Assembly (NCBI RefSeq): GCF_000213175.1
Contig: NW_009799179.1
Location: forward strand, 6,132,552 to 6,196,551
From: Neurospora tetrasperma FGSC 2508
Taxonomy: Eukaryota; Ascomycota; Sordariomycetes; Sordariales; Sordariaceae
DNA length: 64,000 nt
Direction: 5' to 3'
Below the pieces are notes generated by a model. That model ran no database searches, was not told the DNA's origin, and saw only the letters and a program-made list of their open reading frames with translations. How positions within the stretch are numbered: the stretch's first letter is position 1; each line of letters opens with the position of its first letter. Position numbers and translations under genes: made by a program. Positions 25,375 to 36,740 of this stretch are shown one piece after another.

Positions 25375-25894
25375 ATATACTAAAGATAAATTAAGAAGTA
25401 TACTAAAAAAAGACCTTTTAGTCTTTATATTTATTGAAAGAAAAGCTGAAAAAAGCTTTAAATAACAAAGATAATTATTAATATCAGAACTGCATTTCTC
25501 AAGACTTTATTAACGGTCTTATTAAACTAATATCTAACTTCTTAAAATATTAGAAAAGTAAAAAGCTAATATACTTAATACTAAGGTAAACTTCTACCTT
25601 TCATTTGTATTAAGAATTATTCTAAAATATCCACATTTGGCAGTGGAATGCACTTTAGAATTATTGTAGTAAATGCATCACATTGTGCATTGGAGGGTAA
25701 GGACAGTATTTTTTAACTATAAGTTTACTTTATACTTTTCAATCCAAATATATAGAATTGTAATACAGCCCTAATATCTATTATCAAGTACTTAAAATAT
25801 ATTTATAATATTATTTTATATATACTTTACTAATTTTTACTGGTATTACTAAGTTATTTATTTGTTTTTTTAATTTCTAATATTATACATTGCT

Positions 25895-26157
25895 TATTAT
25901 AGGCAAAGGGTAGATGGTAGATATAAATATGTATAATTGTACGAAGGAGAAAGGAAGAGAAGTATATAGCCGAGTACTTAAAAGGCTGGCCTTATAAGGG
26001 CGACCGCCGGCGGGTCTACGGACCCCGCGGTAGGCAGCACTCTAATTAATCAATTGCTGGCAACAATAGTAGCCGGTAGTAATAATAGCGTACAGCAATC
26101 TTAGAAGCTGTTGTACGCTGGCACTAGGTACAAAGTATATAGGCTAACCCTATAACA
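25895..26157 (-). repeat. LTR of gypsy element 2 (left)
   Basis: 263-bp LTR ending TGTTATAGGGTTAGCC when read from the other strand. It matches the right LTR and the inverted solo LTR at 33792-34045. The middle (about 25985-26040) keeps GC-rich sequence. Confidence 0.88.
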
Positions 26158-29100
26158 CTTCCCCGGACTAAAAGAAGCTATATAGCTAACTAATATTATA
26201 TAAAATAATAGAAATCCCTATTAAACGAGCGGTCCATTTTTAAAAAGCCTTTACCGCCGTTGTTAGCGGGTACCGTTGTAACCTCCGCTATAGAATTAAA
26301 GCCTTCCGCTCTACCTCCTTCTCCCTTTTATAATTTTATTTCCGCCTTTTCTCCGCCGTTACCCAATCCGGGGGGTATAGTATATTAGGGTAGCTATCGT
26401 AGAAAGCCTATACTATATTAAGGGCTATAAATATATTAGTGCGTAGTTACTATAATGGTATATATAGGGGTATTTAAACTATAAAGTATTTTTAACAATC
26501 TTAATTATTCTTCTAATATTTATTAATTCTTTTGAATTTATATTCGATAGAGTCCTCCCTATTATTAGTTCTCCTTATAGTCCAACTATAGTTAGTACGA
26601 ACGTTTTATTCTTCTACGGCTATCCATTCCGGGAAACCCTCTTTGTCCTATAATTTAACTTTATTTACGTAGAACGTTGGACTATATTTTATATTAATTA
26701 GGAGTTTAAGCGTTATTTAATAATTATTTGTCCGGAGGATTTCGAATGGGCCTTCGAAGAGGGGTATAAATTTGGTATAGGGTTGGCTAGTATCGAGGTT
26801 TTTGGTATTAAGAAGGACTTTATTTCCTTCTTTATACTTTAATATATTCGATTATGAAGTATTCGTATTATTTTTGTAGCGTTATTATATTTATTAAGCT
26901 TAATTTATAACGAAGTTTAAGACCCTTCTAAATTAGTTAGTTAGTTTATTAATTTTAAAGTATTTTATTTATTATATTGCTAAAAGCTCTAATAAACATA
27001 GTTTTACTAGTTTAATACTTAAATAGGGGTAAAAATTATAGTTAGTAAAGAAGGGGGAGATATTTATAATTTTAAAAATAGAATTATTATTAGCGAACTC
27101 TATAATTAGTAGCTAATTCACCTAATTATTTTAAGCCTAATTAATATAAAGGTAGAAATACTTTTCTATTTTTATATTAATATATTCGGTTTATCCGTTA
27201 GTAGCGAGGTGAAAAGTGGAGGAAGGTTTAAATATAATTTCTAACTGTAATAAAAAAGCCCTTTAAAATTATAAAATAAATTGAGTATTATAATTGGATA
27301 CGATAGAGTCCGGTAGATTGTAAATACTATAGATTTTCTTAATAAAGTACTCTATTAATTTTTTTACTATTAGATTAACGGTAGGAATATAGTATTTTAT
27401 TTTAGTAAGGCGATTAATAATAATAATAATATATTTAAATTCCTATTTGCAGCGTAGGTAGGGCGTAAGCGGGGTAATATAATCGACCAAAATATCCTTC
27501 TATAGTACGAATAATACTATTAACGGTTTTAAGAAATTATAGGGGGCGTATTACAACGGTTTCAATTTAATATATACTAAGTAAGCCTTATAATATAACC
27601 TAATAGTAATATATATTTTTGATTAAAAAAAAGATTATAATAATAACAAATAGGTTTTTTTCTAACTTAGGTGCCTAGTAAATAGCGAATTGTAAATATA
27701 GTAGAAGAGCGAAAGGTAAAGTTCTATATCGGTAGGGTCGATAAAAATAGCGCTACGGAAGTACGTTCGTCCTTAAATTATTCGGTATTTAATAAAGGGG
27801 ACCCTTTTTATATAGTCCTTAACTTCTTTAAACTATATTCGACGGTTAAGGTCTAATAAATAAGTAATAACGTTTTAGAGAATTATTAACTTCTTATAAC
27901 CTTCTACTATTAAATTATCTATAGACCTCTTGTTTAAAGTTTCTAAATTATAAATATATTTAGTACCGATATTAATTTCCTTATTTCCGTCTTCTAAAAC
28001 GAAGGCTCTATTAATAAAGATATTATAATCGAATAAAACTTTATTTTTAATTAATAACCGTTCGTCGGATATATTTTTAAGTAAGTCTTCTAATTTCCTA
28101 TTTAATACGTCGGGGTATATTTATAAGGATTTAGAGCGGTATTTAATTATAAAATCAAAATGGGAGAGAAATTGGGATTAATATATATAATAGGGGGTAA
28201 ATTGCTTATTAATTATAAATATCTTCAAACTTTTATAGTTGGTAAGGATTTTGAAAGGTTTTTAAACCCCTTCTAATTCCGGGTACTATTTTTCGAGGGC
28301 TTTAATAATAGTTAGTAATTCTTTATTATAAATATTATAATTATATTTAATTGTAGAATACCGCTAGTTAAAGTAAATAATTAAATATAAATTACCCTCT
28401 TCGTTGTATTAGGATAATATATCACTATAAATTTAGTTCGAGGTATCTATTTTAATAATGGTTTATTTAGACTAATTATAAATCCGGAGTATTAAATTAC
28501 TACTAAAAGCCTTCTTAAAAGCCTTAAACAATTTTTAATAGTAGTCGGTCTATAGTTAATCTATCGACTTCTTTATTAATTCGTATAATAAATTAGCGAT
28601 AATTAAAAAGTATTTAGTAAATTGCTAGTAAAAATTAATAAAACTTAGGAAACGCTATAGCGCTCTTTTAATTTTTAGAACTTCCTAAATTTCTACGGCG
28701 GTTACTTTATTAGTGTCTATTTCGAATCCTCCCGGTATAATAATTAAACTAAAATATTTCGTCCTTATAATATAGAATTTGTATTTATTAATATTAATCT
28801 AAAGCCCCGTTCGAATTATCCGCTGTAAGACCTCTTTAACGTAGCTTTCGTAATCTTCTTCGTTATCCAAATAGACTAGAATATTATCGAAATATATTAT
28901 TATATATATATTAAAAATATTGTATAGAATATTATTAATATAGTTCTAGAAGGTTCCCGGGGCGCTTTAGAGGCCAAACAGGTAAACAATAGATTTGTAG
29001 AGATTAAAACGGGTAATAAAAATAGTAAACTATTTATACCCCTCCTTTATATAGATCCTATTAAACGTAGTAATTATATTGAATTTAATAAAGATCTTTA

Positions 29101-32100
29101 CTTAGTAAATAACGTCGAAGGTTTCTTTAATTAATAATAGCAGATAATATATTTTTAATATTATATTATTAATATTATAATAATTAATATAAATACGGAT
29201 ACTACCGCCGGGTTTTTTTACTAAGACGATAGAGGAAGCGGCTGTAAATTATAATAGGCGGATGAATTTCTTTCTTAAGTTCTTATTAATCTACTTCTTA
29301 ATAATAACAATTTCGATTAGAAATATATAGTACAACTGTACGTTAAGAGGGGTCACTCCTAACTAAAGTTTAATTTTATAATTATATAAATAGTAAGGCG
29401 GAATTTCCTTAATTAAAAAAAGGAGGAATATTACTACTTTATTAATATATTATTATTCTTCCAACTTTTTTAGGATAGTAATAATTTTATTCTTTATTTT
29501 AATTAAGTAATTAGTTTTATTAAGGAACTTTTTCGTATCTTTATTAGAGATTTTAATTGAATATACGCGCCGGATTATTTCTTTATAAAATAGCGCGTTT
29601 TTATTGAAATCGCCGGTAAGGTAAATTATTTTAGCGAGAATCGCTACTTTTTAAAACTCTTTTAATAAATAGGCATTAATTAAATTATTAATAAAAGGGT
29701 AAACGAGGAGGGGGAAACTTTCTTTATACTATTATTTATTATTATTTATAATATTAGCGACTATCCCCTCGGTTAAATTTATATCCTAAACTTCTACCGC
29801 GGTAGTTAGCCTTTCGATTTTAATATAATTCGTAATATATAGCTATAATTGCTAAAATTTATAAACAAAATTAAAAATAACTATATTAAATTCTCTAATA
29901 TTATTTAGTTTAATAGAAGAGTCTTTATTGAAATTATAGTAATAGCCAGCTCGGGGGCGCTTTATATTCATAGAAATATATTTAGTTATTAAAATAGATA
30001 TAGGGGTCGTAATATACTAGATTTTTAATTTTAATTAAAAGAGTAGTTATATTTATAATACTAATTTTAAATCCGGCTTTACTAATTATTAGTATTTTAA
30101 TAGGGGGCGAAATAGGTCGGTAGCTAGCCCGGAGAGTAGGTAAAGTCGTACTAGTATTTTTTACTATAAAAAATAGTAGTAGCGGCGCTAGTAGTGCTAA
30201 TTCTATTTAAATAAAGTTAATAGTTCTATCCCTTAGTATAAGCGTCTGTACTAGTATTCTCTTAATAGGATTAGTAACCCTATTCTCTAGGGTTATTATT
30301 AGTATCAATATTTTTTTAACGGGGTTTATAACTTTCCGCTTCGGGGCTGGTTAATAAATTAGAGTAACCTTAGTATAAATAGCTATAATTAAAATTCGGT
30401 TAGTAAAGGCTTTTAAAACTATTAATTAATTTTTAGAGAAATTAATAGGTAAATAATAACCTTTATAAATAGGGTTGGTAAAACGAATTTTATATTAGTT
30501 ATAATCGATTTCGGGTTTGTAATATTATATTTATAGAAAACCTAAAATAACCAAATAATTCTTTAAAATATTATAAATTAAAAAGGTAACCGTCTTATTA
30601 TAATATTTAATATAAAGTTTAGCCGTTACTCCTTTGGAGATAATACTTTTAATTACTCTATTAACGAGGACGAGCTTCTTTACTTAGTAGAGACGGAAAT
30701 AGGGAAGGTTATATTTAATAATAAAAGAGTAATTAATAAAAGTAAATATAAAATAGTTAGAATTAATAAAAGTAATATAATAATCTTTATATAATTTAGT
30801 TACTATATAAAGAGATAAGAGTATTAAATTTGGGGAAGTAAAACTATTTAATAATTATATTTTAACCTCCTTTAAACCTTCTAACTCTATAGAATTTAAA
30901 ATTCGTCTCTATAATAACAATAGGAAAGGCTTCTATATACGATTAAATATAGAGGCTAAATATTTTTTAGTTCGTTATAGTATTCGTTACTAATAGCGAC
31001 GGTAGTAATAGCTGTAATAAGAGTAGTAGTAACGGCGGTAGTAGCGGGCGCAACTTCGGCGGTATAAACTTCCTCCCTATTATAATAGCCTTTACTTTTA
31101 CCCTTACCCTTATTCCTCTTACCCTTATTATATTAAGGACCCTAGGTACTATAGTTAATAGAGGTAAAATAATTACGGGCGATATAATTATTGCTACTAT
31201 AACAGCGGTATTTACCGTTATAAATATATTCGTTAAAAATATTTTTATAAATAAAGACGGCGAAGTTAATAGTATTAAAGTCTATTTTATTATTACCCTA
31301 ACTAATAGGAATATTGTTGGCGTTATAGGAATTAGAAGCGTTACCTATATTAATATTAGTACTACCGGAATTCCTACTGGTAGGGGTACTATTAATAAAA
31401 ATACGAATATTTATTTTATAGTAGTAGTTAATATCCTTCAAATTGTTAGCGATGGTGCGGCAGATTGCGAACTACTTCTTAAAATTATTAATTTCGGGAA
31501 GGTTATAATATAAAAGAACGTTACAAAGGCGTTTATTAATCTTATTATATAAGTAATAAACTTTTATAGAGTTATTAAAATTATAGAGATTTATTAAATT
31601 AGTAAATTCTAATTCGAATTCTACGAAGGATATATTCTTTATAAAGAATTCCTCCAAACGACGGCCGGTATCTATCTTCAAATTAATATTCTAAAAGCGG
31701 GTAATAAAATATTCTATAAATTTAGTACCGGTTTTCTAACGCTAAGAGTCCGTATCTCCTCTATTCTAAATAACGTCTAAATTATTTTAAATACCGGATA
31801 AGATTTCGGGACTTAATAGTATAGTAGTATAAATAATTTTAATATCTTTATTAATATAAAGAAGGGGGTCGTACTTCTATTAGGTCAAAATACGGAAACG
31901 TTATATTTTAAAGATCTTATATTTACAGGTAGCATTAACGTTTTCTTTACTAGTAAAGATCGGCGGGTTTTCTACGGTTTATTTTAAAAATAATATTTTA
32001 AAACTAATATTTATTACTTTAATAAAATTATTATATAGGGACCGAACGTTAGTACTATAAAATTTAAAGGCGGTATAATTTATATTAAAATCGTTATATT

Positions 32101-32842
32101 TCTTCTAGAGGGCGTTAAATTTAATTATTAAATTAAAGTAGTTAAAATTCTTCTAATTAAAATCGTTTTAAATTTTAATAGTTATTATGTAAGTGATTTT
32201 TAATTCGTTCTTACTACATTCGAAGTCGATAATAATATTTTTATATTAAGCAAGGTTATTATAATAAAGGCGGCCGAGCAGAGTAATAATCGAACGGAAA
32301 GCGGGATCCTAAATAAGAACGTTAATAGTATCGAAATAAGCTCGGAAGACAATTTTCTTTTCCTTACTATTATAAATACTAATAAGAAGGTTATTAATTA
32401 CTATCGAGGGTAGAAGCTCGACGAGCGCGGTTTAATAAACGGTAACGTTAGTAGTACTAATAATTTTATTAAATATTTTATAAATATTATTCAAATTAAA
32501 CAGCGTACTTTTAGGAGGGGTATCAAAATTAATAAGATTATTAATATTACCAACGGGAGAGAAGGATATATAGTCGGTATTTTTATTGTAAAATATAAGA
32601 AAGGTAGTTGTACGGAGCGGTTTTTTATCCCTTAAATAGAAAGTATTTACTTTTATTTATTAAATAAAGGGAGTAAGACTATAATTGTAATTATTATAAT
32701 TACAACTATCAATATTTGGAGTATTGGATTTAGCGGTTCAGCGAGCGAGGCGATTCCTATACGCGTATAATTAGAAACTAATCGTACGATAAAAGAAAAT
32801 AGGTTTATATTATAAATATAATAGTTAAAAGGTATAATTAAC

Positions 32843-33511
32843 TATTACGGGCAAAGGGTAGATAGTAAATATGAATATACGTAATTGTACGAAGGAGAAA
32901 GGAAGAGAAGTGTACAGCCGAGTATTTAGAAGGCTGGCCTTATGAGGGCGACCGCCGGCGGGTCTACGGACCCGCGGTAGGTAGCTGTCAGGACGTAGGA
33001 GGAAGGTAGGCTGAGGTGACTACGGTCGTGGCCACACGTAGGGGACGGCAAGTTAGGGGTCAACTCAAAGATGTATTGATAGCTACCGACTACAAAGAAC
33101 GAAGCTCCTTCGAGCCTCTTTTATACCAATGCAAACTCTGCTCCGTCGTGGCTAAGAGTTGTAGAGTCCTGCACTAGCGTGCCGCCCCAACGCGGCGCCG
33201 GATTATCCTTCCCCCGAACCCATCCCGTTGAATGCTCTGATACTGCTGAGCCGAAGACTAGTTAGACGAAAGAGGGCACCGGCCGTCGCGATGCTTCTGG
33301 GCAAGAGCTTGGTCAGACGAGATAGAGCGTCGGTGTTGTAGCGCCGTGGCATCCCTTCCCCGGCGGTCACCCCTTGGCCTCCTGATAGTAGCGCTCTAAC
33401 TAATTAACTGCCGGTAATAATAGTAGCCGGCAGTAATAACAGCGTACGGCAGTCTTAAAAGCTGCTATACGCTGGCACTAGGCACAAGGCATATAGGCTA
33501 ACCCTGTAACA
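32843..33511 (-). repeat. LTR of gypsy element 2 (right), split by an insertion
   Basis: Same LTR as 25895-26157, interrupted at 32986-33387 by a foreign 402-bp sequence. It opens TGTTACAGGGTTAGCC on the minus strand. Confidence 0.88.
32986..33387. mobile_element. Solo-LTR-like insertion, nearly free of RIP
   Basis: A 402-bp sequence beginning TGTCAGGA and ending TCCTGATA, short imperfect inverted ends of the TG...CA kind, flanked by a 5-bp duplication GTAGC (32981-32985, 33388-33392). Size, ends and duplication fit a solo LTR. It is balanced to GC-rich and shows little RIP, unlike the DNA around it, so it probably arrived after the last RIP of the host element. No second copy is in the window, so the family is unknown. 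Confidence 0.75.
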
Positions 33512-33791
33512 TTGCTATTTAATTTAGAATTAGTTCCTTTTATTATAAATTGCAGTTGTAAAAGCACTTGCTATAGAGTAAAATAGGGTTAAAAATTGTT
33601 TCTATAATAAGTATTATTCTAAGAGTATATTAGTAAGAAGCAAGGAGAGGAAATGAGGGATAGTAATATTAAACTATAATACCAAGCTTTAGTATAAGTC
33701 TATTTTAAATACTCTTACAATTTACACCTATATATAACTTAAATAAAAGTAATTTATACATAAACTATTTATATACAGCTCAGATAAAAGG

Positions 33792-34045
33792 TATTATAGA
33801 GCTAGCCTACGTATCTTGTACCCAGTACCAACGTACAGCAGCTTCCAAAACTACTATTACTATCGTCACTACTAGTATATTACCAGCAGCTAGTTAGTTA
33901 GAGCGCTGCCTACCGCGGGTCTGCAAGCCCACTAGTAATTACCCTTATAAGGCTAGTCTTCCAACCACTTAACCGCACTTCTCTCTCTTTTTTCTTTATA
34001 CAATTACGAATATTTACATTTACTATCTACTCTTTACCTATAATA
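33792..34045 (+). repeat. Solo LTR of the element-2 family, inverted
   Basis: About 254 bp matching the element-2 LTR in the opposite orientation, including the conserved centre (GCGGGTCTGCAAGCCC region at 33920-33930) and the outer ends. No internal region accompanies it. Flanks (AAAGG and AGAAG) give only an imperfect target duplication, so the exact ends are uncertain by a base or two. Confidence 0.75.
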
Positions 34046-34646
34046 AGAAGGCTTAATATATACAGAATCTTACAAATATCTTATAACTATTTAATTATAA
34101 TATACTAAATAATAAAAATATAAGCAATATAAAAAAATGAATAGTAAGGATAGACTTAAAAGCATAATTGTATAAAACCTCTTTATTTTAGATCTAAGTA
34201 TCATCTTCCAAATCGATTATTCTAGAGAGAAAAAATTAATATATATATATAGAAATTCTTATAAGTTCCTTTTACTAAGAACCAATATCTATAAAGGAGT
34301 CTTATAAATTTGAATAATAAATCTCAACAATAGCTCTAATAGAATAACTCTTATAGTATTATAAATCCTTTAATATAATGAAATATCGCTAAAATATAAT
34401 CAAAAAAGTATTATCTTTAGAATATTTAGGAAAAAGTAAGACTTTTCAATTATATTGTAGTTATTTTATATTATACGAAAGAAAATAAAGAGTATTATAG
34501 AAAGGTAAATACACAAAAGATAAAAAATAATTGCATCTATTATACTAAATTTCCACTTTCCTCCAAGTTAGGCTCAGACTGCCTTTAGCACAATTGGGCA
34601 GGGTGAGTGAATGAGATTAGTTGAACGTCTAGTATAAGAGATTACT
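34046..34646. other. AT-rich boundary of the transposon block
   Basis: AT-rich, gene-free DNA up to about 34560, then a quick return to balanced composition ahead of the 3' end of the next gene. No element ends were recognised. Confidence 0.6.
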
Positions 34647-36740
34647 CTATCTCCCTAATGGAACTGTGGTGGTTTCTGGGGTGTCGGATGAACCTCCGGC
34701 TACCTCCATAGCTGTAAAAACCTCTTTAAACTTGGATGCACCTATGTCCCAGATCAGACCAATATCAGCTACGAAAGTCCAGTAGTACATCCAGGACTTG
34801 GGTCTACCTCAGTTGAAAACGTACCTTGTTCAGTCACAAAATATATTTCGAATGCATTCGACTTATTTTGCCGCTGAACCTCTTGTCGATAGTTCTTGCA
34901 AAACACGTAAAGCTGTATGTTTCTTAACCAAACACGATGCTTGGAACGCCGACTGATCCATGTCGAAGACTGTGCCTGAGCCGTTACTGGTAGCATTCGT
35001 TTAGTACCTATGGAACAGAGATGTGAGGTTTCTTGTCTCACCAAATGTAGTCCAAACCGGACATTGCTTGAGTTCGCCATCCCATACCGCAGCATGAAGA
35101 CGAACACCATGGGTTTGCTGATCCTCGTACACAACGAGCGAGTGCTTGTACCCATCGTCCACGATTTGCCTGCACTTCCACGTCAGCAATGCCTGGATCC
35201 CGTTCTCCTAGACTTTAACAACACGTACGCTTGGAAGAGCCGCTTCTCTCTTTGTAATTGAAACTCAGTCGGATTGATTTGAACGGTTAGCCTGTTGCGC
35301 GCCTTGAGCGCGACAAACGTGCAGTAGAAAAGCACCATCTCTGAGGATATATGGGAGTGATTAGCCGGAGTGATCCCATCGCAAACTCGGTGCCCTTGAA
35401 GCTTACCCTCCCATGTGATGAAGTAAAATGCCGCCCACAGCTTGCTACATTGTTCCGACCGGCTCCAACGTTTAAGCTGCAACGCGCTGCCTTCGCGCCC
35501 GATGCAAAGCTCATGGACCCCATGGGACGAGAACCAGGCTACTTCGCCCTGGAGACTGCGAATAAGAAGGTAAGGAGCTTGATCGATCGGGTTGAGGTAC
35601 GCCACCACAGACGTCCTATCACTATCGAAAGGCCTGAATTGACGTCGTCAGTACCTCTACCTGAGGTTGGAATCTTGCTGACATGAGTATAAGATAACAG
35701 ATCGAGAGGTTGCTTCACGTCAGGATGAAGACCATATGGGACGGTCAAGATCATAGACTAACCGCCGGAAGAGAACTTTGGGTTCTGGGGGTATGGCAAG
35801 TTGATCCCGTCGAAAGAATGGGCCGCATGCCTTTGACCTAGTACGCCCTGGAGCATTAGACGCGATTACTCAATCTTTCTCTTGCAATGCGGTACTCACG
35901 GTCTTATATGTTTGAGCTCAGTTCGAGAAGCAAGTGGGAGCGAGAATATTTGTTCGGCCCAATGAGCATTCTGATCCCGTGTAGTCAGCATACAAGCTGG
36001 TAAATCAGACTGAAGGCCGAGACGGACAGGATCGGTAAGAGTTGGCCAAGAAGTTACTATGTCGGCAAGACTCACGGAGCCGACTTGCTTTGGCAATGGG
36101 GCTGCGGAGGTAGTATGGATGTTAGTTGTCCTCGCGGGAAAAGAACCTCAAGCTGGGTCACTTACGAATTCCTCGTTTCTCCCTCAACTCAACAAGATGG
36201 CCACGGAGCGTCTCGAGTATATTTGGATCGAAACATGGAGACCTATGCATAGTTAGAGCACAGTCGTTTCCAAAGAGTTATCGTCAGAGTCATCAGTCAC
36301 CTGTTAAGAAGGTACCCTAACATAACCAGAAAGGTATTGTAAAGCACAAAACGCTGGGGAAGCGGAACACCGCCGGCTTCTTGCGTCATCTTGTTGTACA
36401 TCTTCCGCCACCGCATTTCCCGAGTAAGTGATATGTCCTCATAGTAACCCAAAATATCGTTCAGGGTACGACACAGGCATGGTAAAATAATATTCAAGTA
36501 GTCGAGAACCAGGGGGACGCGTTCGGTATGAGACTGGGAATTGCTGGCAAGATCGCGAAGCCGCCTGCTCGAGTCCCAAATCCCGCCCGCCAAGGCGATG
36601 AGGTGGCCGTGGAATGACTCCGGGAGCGCCTCCCGTAGTTGCTCTAACGCGACGGCCACATTGGCAGCTCGTTCGGCCTCGTGGCAACAGCTTTGAAATA
36701 GATGTAGCGCGCAGGGTATGTCGATGTTGTTGTGATCCAT
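34647..36740 (-). CDS. Conserved filamentous-fungal protein of unknown function
   Basis: Ten exons rebuilt from reading phase and from resemblance to a widespread fungal family without assigned role: 36740-36301, 36242-36166, 36101-36076, 35970-35900, 35837-35763, 35633-35407, 35340-35229, 35169-35042, 35007-34825, 34768-34647. They give 486 aa with every phase closing. Characteristic blocks are LPQRFVLYNTFLVML, HWAEQIFSLPL, GVHELCIGREGSALQLKRWS, EMVLFYCTFVALKARN and RLHAAVWDGELKQCPVW. The longer frame upstream of 36740 starts at TTG, so ATG 36740 (MDHNN) was chosen; a further 5' exon cannot be excluded. One inferred intron is only 34 nt (35008-35041) and one exon only 26 nt, so these junctions need RNA support. 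It borders the transposon block. Confidence 0.72.

Larger units (their letters stand above)
17535..25717. mobile_element. Tc1/mariner-like TIR element interrupted by an LTR element
   Basis: Terminal inverted repeats of 17 bp, GTCAAAAAATACTGTCC at 17535-17551 and its near-exact complement at 25701-25717 (one C-to-T type difference), are each flanked by TA. The outer span is 8183 bp, but 7345 bp of it plus a 5-bp duplication is the gypsy element inside, so the original element was about 833 bp. That is too short for a transposase gene, and none is seen. TA target and such ends suggest a non-autonomous Tc1/mariner or pogo/Fot1 derivative. The body is RIP-mutated. Confidence 0.72.
25895..33511 (-). 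mobile_element. Second Ty3/gypsy LTR retrotransposon, RIP-degraded, with nested insertion
   Basis: Minus-strand element of 7617 bp including a 402-bp insertion. LTRs: 25895-26157 (263 bp) and 32843-33511 (262 bp once the insertion and its target duplication are removed). Target duplication TTGCT at 25890-25894 and 33512-33516 is exact. The reverse transcriptase region is recognisable around 28.4-29.4 kb (YxDD near 28870-28895), and the gag region with a zinc-knuckle remnant at about 31.1-32.6 kb. The LTR family differs from element 1. It is broken by very many stops; the age is hidden by RIP. It starts 177 bp from the TIR element end. Confidence 0.9.
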
